Shown: piece by piece, positions 55,870 through 63,734 of the stretch
Position numbering within the stretch: position 1 is the stretch's first letter
Layout of the letters: each line of letters starts with the position of its first letter
Assembly (NCBI RefSeq): GCF_000295935.2
Contig: NZ_ALWO02000045.1
Span: forward strand, 170,375-234,374
Source: Indibacter alkaliphilus LW1
GTDB lineage: Bacteria; Bacteroidota; Bacteroidia; Cytophagales; Cyclobacteriaceae
Length of the DNA: 64,000 bases
Direction: 5' to 3'
The notes under the pieces: model-generated
The model's input: the letters and a program-made list of their open reading frames with translations, nothing else
Databases searched by the model: none
Told to the model about the DNA's origin: nothing
Position numbers and translations under genes: made by a program

Positions 55870-56388
55870 ATGCAACGTACTAGCGCAATTTTAATAGGAA
55901 TGGGACTGTTTATGGTAGTTTCCTGTGATCAAAAGGGAAATACGGAACAACAGAAAGAAAGTGTAGATAGACTTGAAAACTTTGTAGACAGTGTAGAAAC
56001 TGCTGTCAATCGGGAAGCCAACCACAATTGGGCTGTAATAGATAGGAGATATAACCAATTGGTCAATGATGTGGAAACTTCCTATGCCAATACTAGAGCA
56101 GAGGCCCGAGAGGAATGGGAGGACTTGGAAGAAAGGTACGAGGAAGCCAAGGTTGAAGCAAGGAAGAAAGCAGAGAAAATGGAAGAGGATGCGGAGAAGC
56201 ACATGTCCAATTTGGAATCTTGGTGGGAAAGAAATTCCGCCAAAGCCGAAAAAGGTGCTAAGAATACCGCCGATGATATAGAAGAAGGAGCCAAAGAAAG
56301 CTGGGAGTGGCTTGAGAAAAATGCTGAAAAATTGGGCGATGACATCAAAGATCGGTACAAGAAAATCAAAGAAGATCTTGAAGGTTAA
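55870..56388 (+). CDS. Helical lipoprotein of unknown function
   Basis: 172 aa. The signal ends in a lipobox (LFMVVSC, Cys19). The mature part is one long charged helix with frequent Trp (NHNWAVIDRRYNQLVND, EEWEDLEERYEEAKVEARKKAEKME, SWEWLEKNAEKLGDDIKD). The Glu/Lys heptad pattern suggests a coiled coil or apolipoprotein-like bundle at the membrane. No enzyme motif is present. It has its own terminator. Confidence 0.82.
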   Translation: MQRTSAILIGMGLFMVVSCDQKGNTEQQKESVDRLENFVDSVETAVNREANHNWAVIDRRYNQLVNDVETSYANTRAEAREEWEDLEERYEEAKVEARKKAEKMEEDAEKHMSNLESWWERNSAKAEKGAKNTADDIEEGAKESWEWLEKNAEKLGDDIKDRYKKIKEDLEG

Positions 56389-56446
56389 TCATCATTAAAA
56401 GTAGGATTGGGTGATTTTTTAAATAAGTTAAGAGTATTTTTTCAGA

Positions 56447-56482
56447 GGAGGTTGCCATTAGAGGGGGCAACCTTCTTTTTTT
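56447..56482 (+). terminator. Rho-independent terminator
   Basis: AGGTTGCC (56449-56456) pairs with GGCAACCT (56466-56473), followed by TCTTTTTTT. It closes the helical lipoprotein gene. Confidence 0.88.
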
Positions 56483-56533
56483 GGATGATACCCCAACCCT
56501 TGAGGTATTTCTATCCTCGAGGATTTTTTTCAT

Positions 56534-56895
56534 TTCCCCGCAGATAAAGCTTCGCTTAGGATGAATGGTCAGAGGATAAATAATCTTAGAATTGGGCGAA
56601 TTTTTGCCACGGAGTCACGGAGAAGCACGGAAGGGGTTTGATGAATTGGTTCGGTTGCTACCGCACTATTTGTACATTATGGAAAATTGGTTGATAAGTG
56701 CTTTTCAATCTAAAATCTTTAATCAACAATCTAAAATCTTTAATCAACAATCTAAAATCTTTAATCAACAATCTAAAATCTCCTTGTGCCATAGGCACAT
56801 CCCATTGGTAGCCAAATAATGCCCAGGATCTCCCACCGTCCTGTAGGGACGGCCCATTATGAACCCAAATCTCCGCTCTTCGGGATTTGCAATTC
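56534..56895 (+). repeat. Composite repeat, copy C (tail module with 3.6 VNTR units)
   Basis: Shares with copies A and B the segment from CCCCGCAGATAAAGC to CGGGATTTGCAATT. A 21-bp tandem unit made of three heptads AATCNNN is present 3.6 times (56706-56781). The hairpins TGTGCC-ATA-GGCACA and CCGTCC-TGTAG-GGACGG follow. A 75-codon frame starting at 56592 is conserved between copies but judged not a gene. Confidence 0.85.
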
Positions 56896-56954
56896 TTAAA
56901 ATATTCTGTAAATCAAATAGATCTATTAAAAATAAAAATCACCTTTAATTCTTA

Positions 56955-57005
56955 TATTTTTGTAAAAATAAGATGTTTGCAGTATTCTTATTATTACTAT
57001 TTTTG
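56955..57005 (+). promoter_or_regulatory. Two TATTTTTG elements before the first ATPase gene
   Basis: Exact TAnnTTTG matches at 56955-56962 and 56998-57005, each inside a similar 17-bp string (TATTTTTGTnnAAATAA). The second is 16 bp before the ATG at 57022. They may be tandem promoters or a duplicated operator. Confidence 0.4.
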
Positions 57006-57021
57006 TTGAAATAAATTATTT

Positions 57022-58470
57022 ATGTCAAATAAAAATCTTATTCCTACAGCAAAAATTGTAGAGCGTTTGCAATACGAAAACCCCTGGTGGGTCAGTAAGC
57101 AAATTCCGGAGATGTATAGTTCAATGGCGAGACGTCTTTATTTTAGTTTGTTTTATCCTTTTGTAATAGAAAAAAGTGTGCGTAGGGCTTTGGTGCTTAT
57201 GGGGCCGAGGCGTGTTGGAAAAACTGTCATGTTATTTCATAGCATTCAACAGTTATTGGCCGACCGTGTAAATCACCAAAAAATATTCTTTATCGGTATT
57301 GATAACCCTATATATGTCCATTTAGGTTTGGAGGATATTTTGGATCTGTGCAAAGAATCATTACGTGAAGAAGACCTAAAAGGATGCTTTGTTTTTTTTG
57401 ATGAAATACAATACCTCAAGGATTGGGAAAGGCATCTAAAAGTACTTGTTGATTCATATCCGGAAACCAAGTTTATAGTGTCAGGTTCAGCCGCAGCGGC
57501 TTTAAAATGGCATAGCACAGAAAGTGGTGCCGGTAGGTTTACAGATTTTATGCTTCCCCCTCTTACATTTCAGGAATATATCCATCTCAAAGGCTTGGAC
57601 CATCTTATTTACAATGGAAGTGTTGTTTATGGTAAAAATGAAATTCCGTATTGTCTCACCCATGATATGAAGATTTTAAACAAAGAATTTGTTCATTATC
57701 TGAATTTTGGAGGTTACCCGGAAGTGGTTTTGAACGAAAGGATACAAAGTGACATGGGAAGGTATGTGAAAAACGATATCGTTGATAAAGTTTTGTTGAG
57801 GGATTTGCCGAGTCTTTATGGGATCAAAGATGTACAGGAGTTGAACAGGTTTTTCACTTACATAGCATATAACACGGGCAATGAATTTTCTTATGAGACA
57901 ATGAGCAGGGAAAGTGGAATTCAAAAAGACACTTTGAAAAAATATCTGGAGTATCTTGAAGCAGCATTTCTGATCAAGGTTCTGAATAAAGTTGATATCA
58001 ATGCAAAACGCTTAAAAAGAGTCACCAGTTTTAAAGTATATTTGACCAATTCATCACTGCGAACTGCCTTATTTTCACCCATTATAGAAACGGACAATGA
58101 AATGGGCAACATGGTAGAAACAGCTATTTTGTCACAATGGATGCATAGGGAAAAGCTGGACTTAACCTATGCCCGCTGGAAAGAGGGTAGAAAAGAAGGG
58201 GAAGTCGATTTGGTTTTGGTTGATGATAAAAAATATAAGCCTGTATGGGGTGTAGAAATTAAATGGAGCAACAGGTATTTTGAAAAGCCAAACTTATTAA
58301 AAAGTTTAATCCAATTTTGTGAAAATAATCAGATTGATAAAGCGCTGGTGACATCCATTGACCAGTTAGGTATTCAAGAAATAAATGGAGTATTGTTGTC
58401 ATTTTTGCCTGCATCCATATACAGTTACAATATTGGAGATATTACATTGAAAATGAAAAATCAAAACTAG
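57022..58470 (+). CDS. DUF4143-type AAA ATPase, accessory
   Basis: 482 aa. Walker A GPRRVGKT (61-68) and Walker B VFFDE (124-128) lie in the N-terminal AAA domain, with the sensor-like FIVSGSAAAAL after it. A winged-helix segment (ESGIQKDTLKKYLEYLEAAFLIKVL) precedes the DUF4143 C-terminus. There GEVDLVLVD and WGVEIKWS resemble a PD-(D/E)xK nuclease core. The role of the family is uncertain and it is often found in variable regions. The gene stands alone between copies C and A of the composite repeat. Confidence 0.9.
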   Translation: MSNKNLIPTAKIVERLQYENPWWVSKQIPEMYSSMARRLYFSLFYPFVIEKSVRRALVLMGPRRVGKTVMLFHSIQQLLADRVNHQKIFFIGIDNPIYVHLGLEDILDLCKESLREEDLKGCFVFFDEIQYLKDWERHLKVLVDSYPETKFIVSGSAAAALKWHSTESGAGRFTDFMLPPLTFQEYIHLKGLDHLIYNGSVVYGKNEIPYCLTHDMKILNKEFVHYLNFGGYPEVVLNERIQSDMGRYVKNDIVDKVLLRDLPSLYGIKDVQELNRFFTYIAYNTGNEFSYETMSRESGIQKDTLKKYLEYLEAAFLIKVLNKVDINAKRLKRVTSFKVYLTNSSLRTALFSPIIETDNEMGNMVETAILSQWMHREKLDLTYARWKEGRKEGEVDLVLVDDKKYKPVWGVEIKWSNRYFEKPNLLKSLIQFCENNQIDKALVTSIDQLGIQEINGVLLSFLPASIYSYNIGDITLKMKNQN

Positions 58471-58618
58471 AGGTTAGGAAAACATTACCAGCTGTAAAGT
58501 TCTAAACCTCTTTGGTTCAGCCCTTTGGTTCAAGACTTAGTCTTGGACCCTTACCCTCGCAGTCTTAGACTGCTAATTCTTCTAAAGTCTTAGACTTTTA
58601 TTTACAAAAGCTCCTGAT

Positions 58619-59046
58619 TTCACGGTTCCTGTTAGTGTCTTCACTAACAGGCCTCCCTTACCGATCACATTCGGTTAACGTTTAACAATTAACTTTTAAC
58701 AACCTTCCCCCAATCAGTTCAACAATTAACCAATTCCACAATTATACCTTTTCCCCGCAGATAAAGCTTCGCTTTGGATGGATGCTCAGAGGAAAAATAA
58801 TCTTAGAATGGGGCCAATTTTTGCCACGGAGTCACGGAGAAGCACGGAAGGGGTTTGATGAATTGGTTTGGTTGCTACCGCACTATTTGTACATTATGGA
58901 AAATTGGTTGATAAGTGATTTTCAATCTAAAATCTTTAATCAACAATCTAAAATCTCCTTGTGCCATAGGCACATCCCATTGGTAGCCAAATAACGCTCA
59001 AGGTCTCCCACCGTCCTGTAGGGACGGCCCATTATGAACCCAAATC
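58619..59046 (+). repeat. Composite repeat, copy A (head and tail modules)
   Basis: Head: hairpin CCTGTTAGTG-TCTT-CACTAACAGG (58628-58651), four heptads NNTTAAC (58673-58700) and an octad run to about 58750. Tail: as in copy C, with 1.6 VNTR units (58923-58956). Upstream, 58530-58545 holds the palindromes CAAGACTTAGTCTTG and GCAGTCTTAGACTGC, also found near 60355-60400. No gene in 58471-59227. Confidence 0.85.
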
Positions 59047-59188
59047 CATTTACCGGTAGGTAAGTCTTCAATTAAACAGTTACTCGAGCACTTAAATTTC
59101 AATCAAACAACCACCTAAAAAACAAATATTTAGACCCTATTTCTCCCACTAAAATACATTGAAAAATACCCAGTATAGGGTATTGTTT

Positions 59189-59196
59189 TAGATTTG
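59189..59196 (+). promoter_or_regulatory. -7 promoter element of the accessory lipoprotein
   Basis: TAGATTTG matches TAnnTTTG, 31 bp before the ATG at 59228. No clear -33 element. Confidence 0.3.
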
Positions 59197-59227
59197 AATT
59201 AAACATACTTTTCGAAAATTTATCCTT

Positions 59228-59812
59228 ATGAAAAGAACTCTAGTTTTCGCATTGCTATGTTTAGTTTACCTTGTTTCCTGCTCGGAAAAAGAGGCTGAAG
59301 AACCTGTTATCATTAAAGATTATGACCTCTTTGTCAAAGTTAAAATCGATGGTGTTGATTATGAATATGGTTACAATCTTAAAGAAGATTATAGAACATC
59401 AGAAAGCAGTCCGGTGCTGGAAGAATTTATTCCCGGAAAAGGAAGAAATATTATTCTTTTTCACGATGAAGCAATTGATATTGACATTCAGCAGGGATGC
59501 GACAAAACATCCGGAAAAGGAGCCTGTGTATTTATGGTTTTCCGTGGGCTTTCAAGTATAGGAAGGAATGGAGACCCTTATTTTGGAGGATCTATTCCTG
59601 GAAATCATGTGAAACTGTTTGAAAGAAACTATTCCTACTACAATGAAGAGCCCTTGCCTTTTGAAGTAACCTTACGGAATCATGATCCTATCAAATTTAC
59701 AGTGGAAGGAACATTTAAAGGCAAAGCAATTTTGCGAGTGATTACTGATAAAGCAGAAGTCAAAACCATTGATATAGAAGGAAGTTTTAGAAGTGGCGCA
59801 TTGAAGAATTAA
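59228..59812 (+). CDS. Accessory lipoprotein of unknown function
   Basis: 194 aa with a lipobox signal (CLVYLVSC, Cys18). The mature part is beta-rich: VKVKIDGVDYEYGYNL, RNIILFHDEAIDIDIQ and a late FTVEGTFKGKAILRVI...TIDIEGSFRSGAL that looks like a short beta sandwich. Two internal cysteines (QQGCDKTSGKGAC) may form a disulfide. The family is not recognised. It lies alone between repeat copies A and B, like a cassette. Confidence 0.8.
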   Translation: MKRTLVFALLCLVYLVSCSEKEAEEPVIIKDYDLFVKVKIDGVDYEYGYNLKEDYRTSESSPVLEEFIPGKGRNIILFHDEAIDIDIQQGCDKTSGKGACVFMVFRGLSSIGRNGDPYFGGSIPGNHVKLFERNYSYYNEEPLPFEVTLRNHDPIKFTVEGTFKGKAILRVITDKAEVKTIDIEGSFRSGALKN

Positions 59813-59837
59813 ATGAAAGAGTGGAGAGACTTATGAT

Positions 59838-60349
59838 CTCACGGCCCCTGTTAGTGTCTTCACTAACAGGCCTCCCTTACCGATCACATTCGGTTAATGT
59901 TTAACAATTAACTTTTAACAACCTTCCCCCAATCAGTTCAACAATTAACCAATTCCACAATTATACCTTTTCCCCGCAGATAAAGCTTCGCTTTGGATGG
60001 ATGCTCAGAGGATAAATAATCTTAGAATTGGGCCAATTTTTGCCACGGAGTCACGGAGAAGCACGGAAGGGGTTTGATGAATTGGTTCGGTTGCTACCGC
60101 CCTATTTGTACATTATGGAAAATTGGCTGATAAGTGATTTTCAATCTAAAATCTTTAATCAACAATCTAAAATCTTAAATCAACAATCTAAAATCTCCTT
60201 GTGCCATAGGCACATCCCATTGGTAGCCAAATAACGCTCAAGGTCTCCCACCGTCCTGTAGGGACGGCCCATTATGAACCCAAATCTCCGCTCTTCGGGA
60301 TTTGCAATTCCGAAACCAGATAAACAGGTTTCGTAATCCTTTCAATACC
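59838..60349 (+). repeat. Composite repeat, copy B (head and tail modules)
   Basis: Near-identical to copy A from TCACGG onward: hairpin at 59847-59870, NNTTAAC heptads, tail with 2.6 VNTR units (60142-60196, one unit altered). It extends further than A, to TTCAATACC at 60349. Its last 153 bp are mirrored at 46416-46569. Confidence 0.85.
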
Positions 60350-60460
60350 CTTTGGTTCAAGACTTAGTCTTGGACCATTATCCTTGCAGTCTTAGACTGC
60401 TGATTCCATTAAAATCTTAGACTTTTATTTTCAAAAGCTCCGGAACCCGGGGCTTTTTTA

Positions 60461-60637
60461 GATCGGCCCTTCAGGCCTCCTGTGTACGGTATGATCTCTT
60501 TTACCCCAGACTTTCGTGAACTCCAGTCCGGGCTACCACAGAACAGCCTTACAGGCTTAAATATCCCTTCAATTAATGTTTTCCCAACTTCACTAATAAC
60601 TACTCACTATTCACTTTTTCATCCCTCATCCTTCATT
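60461..60637. repeat. R3 repeat, right copy
   Basis: Reverse complement of 45912-46087. It includes the heptads TTCACTA-ATAACTA-CTCACTA (60589-60609). Any open frame here (60482-60667) is the complement of the left copy and not a gene. Confidence 0.85.
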
Positions 60638-60707
60638 CATTATTCAATGTTCGAAATTCGGGATTAACCATGAAGAACAGTTACAACCAAATTTAGGCAT
60701 GGACACC

Positions 60708-60880
60708 TTTTAACTTTTAACGCTTAACCTTTAACCTTAATCACTTTTCCCGCCCCTGTTAGTGTCTTCACTAACAGGCCTCCCTTGTCATTCACATTCG
60801 GTTAACCTTTAACAATTAACTTTTAACAACCTTCCTCCAATCAGTTCAACAATTAACCAATTACACAATTAAACACTTCC
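60708..60880 (+). repeat. Heptads NNTTAAC and partial head module
   Basis: 60708-60735 is four perfect NNTTAAC heptads in a row. 60755-60778 is the third copy of the CCTGTTAGTG hairpin, followed by the same heptad and octad runs as in copies A and B; the tail module is absent. Confidence 0.8.
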
Positions 60881-61010
60881 ACAAATTACCCCCCTCCAAT
60901 TTGCATTTTAAAAATCTCCGAGTAAATTTGTTACTCATGAGTAAGTTTATTACTCATCCCGCTAGGTTTCCCCTGGGACTGAAAGGGCGAAGCGTTGGGA
61001 GGGATTAGTT

Positions 61011-61520
61011 AACAGTTAACAGTGTATAATTATCAGTGAATAGTTAGGTTAACCGTAAACTTACACCAAACTCCCACTATACACTATCCACTATCCACTA
61101 CTCACTATCCCCTAAAATCAGTTAACAGTGAACAGTTAACAGTGAATAGTTAGGGTCAACCGTAAACTTACACCAAACCCCCACTATTCACTATTCACTA
61201 TACACTATACACTATACACTACTCACTATTCACTATCCACTATCCACTACTCACTATCCACTAAAATCAGTTAACAGTGAACAGTTAACAGTGAATAGTT
61301 AGGGTCAACCGTAAACTTACACCAAACCCCCACTATTCACTATTCACTATACACTATACACTATACACTATACACTATACACTACTCACTATTCACTATA
61401 CACTACTCACTATCCACTAAAATCAGTTAACAGTGTACAGTTATCAGTGAACAGTTAGGGCAAACCCCAAACTTACTCCAAACTCCCACTATTCACTATA
61501 CACTATTCATTAGCTCATTA
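61011..61520. repeat. Higher-order array of heptanucleotide repeats
   Basis: Four units (about 61011-61120, 61121-61269, 61270-61425, 61426-61520). Each has heptads of type AGTKAAY on the left, a constant core containing GTAAACTTACACCAAAC (or the variant CCCAAACTTACTCCAAAC in unit 4), and complementary heptads of type ATNCACT on the right. AGTGAATAGT and ACTATTCACT flank the core and can pair over 10 bp. No coding potential. Confidence 0.88.
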
Positions 61521-61613
61521 TCAACAAATAATTTACAATTACCCCATAGGTTCGTTTCATCCAAATTCTGTAAAATATTGTATATTTATTAGAAAAAATT
61601 AGACCACTTCAAA

Positions 61614-61907
61614 ATGAAATTAAGCAAAGAGGATATCCAGAAAATCAAAACAGTCCTTGAATTGAGTCCTGTTGATAAAGCTTATATTTTTGGTTCCTAC
61701 GCCAGAGGTGATGCAGATATGGACAGTGATATTGATATTTTGCTGGAACTGGATTATAGTCAGCATATCGGATTGGCCTTTGTCAAAATAAAAAATGATT
61801 TAGAAGATATCTTAAAAAAGCCTGTAGACCTTTTAACAGAAAAGTCAATTTCAAAGCACATATCTTCATTTATCAAGTCAGATAAAAAATTGATATATGA
61901 AAGGTAA
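61614..61907 (+). CDS. mntA: MntA-type minimal nucleotidyltransferase (antitoxin)
   Basis: 97 aa. The nucleotidyltransferase motif GS-x10-DxD is exact: FGSYARGDADMDSDIDIL (residues about 26-43). MntA proteins AMPylate the tyrosine of the HEPN toxin HepT and so neutralise it. The stop overlaps the start of the hepT frame by 11 bp, the usual order for this toxin-antitoxin pair. It lies between heptad-repeat arrays. Confidence 0.93.
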   Translation: MKLSKEDIQKIKTVLELSPVDKAYIFGSYARGDADMDSDIDILLELDYSQHIGLAFVKIKNDLEDILKKPVDLLTEKSISKHISSFIKSDKKLIYER

Positions 61908-62235
61908 AATCGGGGACCCCCAAAGGATATCACACATACTTGAAGCGATTCAAGAAATTGAGAATTACATAAATGGGGTAGACTTTTTGAGTTTTTCTAA
62001 AAACTCCATGATACGATTTGCCACAATTAAACAGTTAGAAATTATTGGTGAAGCGGCCAATCATTTGACTCATGAGTTCAAATTAAAAACCTCTGATATA
62101 AGTTGGAGAGAAATTGTCAGTCTCAGGAATGTATTGGTGCATGAGTATTTCGGGGTAGATTAAATACTCGTTTGGCAAATTATCACTGTAGACATACCTT
62201 CTCTAAAAGAAAAATTATCTACGGTTATAATTTGA
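61897..62235 (+). pseudogene. hepT: hepT (HEPN/DUF86 toxin) interrupted by an in-frame stop
   Basis: The frame reads to YFGVD and stops at TAA 62161-62163 (88 aa). Translation past it continues in the same frame as ILVWQIITVDIPSLKEKL... to TGA 62233-62235, which is the expected HepT C-terminus (normal pattern VDLxxVWxII). A single TTA-to-TAA change would explain it. The catalytic RX4HXY motif (RNVLVHEY) lies just before the stop, so the truncated product keeps the active residues but loses the last helix. It is probably inactive or unstable. Confidence 0.85.
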
Positions 62236-62277
62236 ATATCGAATAGCTAATTGCCCGAATCACTTGACGTTTAAAAG

Positions 62278-62368
62278 TTTAACAGTGAACAGTTAGGGCC
62301 AACCCCAAACTTACTCCAAACCCCCACTATCCACTAGTCACTATACACTATTCACTATACACTCATCC
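62278..62368. repeat. Single unit of the heptad array
   Basis: One copy of the AACAGTGAACAG / core / ATNCACT unit, as at 61426-61520 (core variant CCCAAACTTACTCCAAAC), between hepT and the second ATPase. Confidence 0.8.
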
Positions 62369-62411
62369 TTCACCTTTTAAATATTTTGATTAAGTAAATA
62401 CAAGTCAGAAA

Positions 62412-62471
62412 TTTTGTATAGTCTGATAAACAAAAAATACCTATTTTTGTATAGTTTGATGAACAAAAATA
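62412..62471 (+). promoter_or_regulatory. Tandem 33-bp-period repeat abutting the second ATPase start
   Basis: Two copies of TTTTGTATAGTYTGATRAAC followed by A-rich sequence (62412-62439 and 62445-62471). Each is an imperfect palindrome with TTTTGT and ACAAAA ends. The second touches the ATG at 62472. TATTTTTG (62442-62449), an exact -7 element, lies at the junction. This is suited to self-repression by a DNA-binding protein. Confidence 0.55.
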
Positions 62472-63650
62472 ATGGAACTACTATTTGAGCTTTATTTTAA
62501 ACTTCTTAAAAATGTAAATATTAGTTTTCAAAGGAGCTTGATGGAGAAGATCCAATGGCAACATCGGCTGATTGGCATTACCGGTGCAAGAGGGGTAGGG
62601 AAAACAACCATCTTGCTCCAATACTTAAGTAAATCCAAATTAAGCAGAAATGAATCTTTGTATGTTTCCCTAGATCATATTTGGTTCTCAAAAAACTCAC
62701 TCCTGGATCTGGCAGATCAATTTTCAAAATCAGGGGGAAAAGTATTGGTTATAGATGAAGTTCATAAATATGCCAATTGGTCCCAAGAAATAAAAAACAT
62801 CTACGACTTCTATCCGGAATTGAGGGTAATATTTACCGGTTCATCTTTACTTGAGATTTTAAATTCAGCTGCTGACCTAAGCCGAAGAGCTGTATTGTAT
62901 TCCATGAAAGGGCTATCCTTCCGGGAATTTCTGAATTTCGATCAGGGTCTTAACCTCCCTTTTTACAGCCTCGAAACAATCCTAAAACAGCATCAGGAAA
63001 TTGCAGATGAAATCCTTTCCCAAGTCAAACCTTTAAAGTTTTGGAATCAATACCTCAAACAAGGTTATTATCCTTTCTACAAAGAATTTGGTGAATTGTA
63101 TCATCAACAAATTTTGGCGGTAATTAACCTCACCTTAGAAGTAGAACTGCCCTTACTCAGAAAAGTAGATGTGGCTTATATTCCCAAAATCAAGCAACTG
63201 CTCGCTATCATCGCAGATTCAGTGCCTTTTACTCCAAACATTTCTAAGCTTAGTGAAAAAATCGCAATCAATAGAACCACCTTGCTCACTTACCTTCATT
63301 TTCTTGAGGAAAGCGGTTTGATTTATGGATTACATCAAAATACCGAAGGTGTTTCCCTACTCCAAAAACCGGAAAAAATCTACCTCAACAACCCAAATCT
63401 TGCATTTGCTCTTGGTTCAAATGTTGATATAGGAAATATAAGGGAAACATTCTTCCTCAATCAGGTGAATGTAAGCCATAAACTCAATCTTCCTCCAAAT
63501 GCTGATTTTCAAATCGACAAAAGCACTGTAGTCGAGGTTGGAGGAAAGAATAAAAAAGGGAACCAAACCTGCGATTATTATGCGCTTGATGATATTGAAA
63601 CAGGATTAAATAATAAAATACCCCTTTGGCTTTTCGGGTTCTTATATTAA
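62472..63650 (+). CDS. DUF4143-type AAA ATPase, accessory
   Basis: 392 aa. Walker A GARGVGKTT (38-46), Walker B VLVIDE (91-96) and the VIFTGSSLLEIL sensor segment. A winged-helix segment (LSEKIAINRTTLLTYLHFLEESGLIYGL) precedes a C-terminal domain with FQIDKSTVVEVGGKNK, where the Glu and Lys could be nuclease-fold residues. It is only distantly similar to the ATPase at 57022. It lies isolated between heptad repeats with its own duplicated operator-like element. Confidence 0.9.
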   Translation: MELLFELYFKLLKNVNISFQRSLMEKIQWQHRLIGITGARGVGKTTILLQYLSKSKLSRNESLYVSLDHIWFSKNSLLDLADQFSKSGGKVLVIDEVHKYANWSQEIKNIYDFYPELRVIFTGSSLLEILNSAADLSRRAVLYSMKGLSFREFLNFDQGLNLPFYSLETILKQHQEIADEILSQVKPLKFWNQYLKQGYYPFYKEFGELYHQQILAVINLTLEVELPLLRKVDVAYIPKIKQLLAIIADSVPFTPNISKLSEKIAINRTTLLTYLHFLEESGLIYGLHQNTEGVSLLQKPEKIYLNNPNLAFALGSNVDIGNIRETFFLNQVNVSHKLNLPPNADFQIDKSTVVEVGGKNKKGNQTCDYYALDDIETGLNNKIPLWLFGFLY

Positions 63651-63661
63651 CCGCCTTCATA

Positions 63662-63676
63662 AAATCTGTCAGATTT
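63662..63676. repeat. Palindrome AAATCTGTCAGATTT
   Basis: A 15-bp palindrome 11 bp after the ATPase stop; same pattern (AAAYCTGYCAGRTTT) as the one at 27275-27289. Confidence 0.45.
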
Positions 63677-63734
63677 GGTTTTCATAAACATATTAAAAAT
63701 CAGGTTTTTAGATTAAAAATAATCGGATAAATAG

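Noticed and set aside
56592..56819. Open frame (75 codons) with KIFNQQS repeats, with parallel frames at 58782-58994 and 60028-60234
   Set aside because: The three frames are conserved only because the underlying DNA repeat is. They include hairpins and the common dispersed CACGGAG...GCACGGA string, and the heptapeptides come from the 21-bp VNTR. No start signals or signs of protein selection.
59271..59561. 96-codon frame inside the accessory lipoprotein
   Set aside because: Shadow frame, Lys/Phe-rich, without its own start region; the lipoprotein frame has a proper lipobox.
56534..60349. Integron with attC sites
   Set aside because: No integrase and no attC-type core sites (RYYYAAC / GTTRRRY with the expected stem layout). 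The repeats are long and conserved instead.
61011..61520. Possible CRISPR array or centromere-like iterons
   Set aside because: Repeats are 7-nt degenerate steps with no unique spacers and no cas genes. There is no replication or partition gene nearby.
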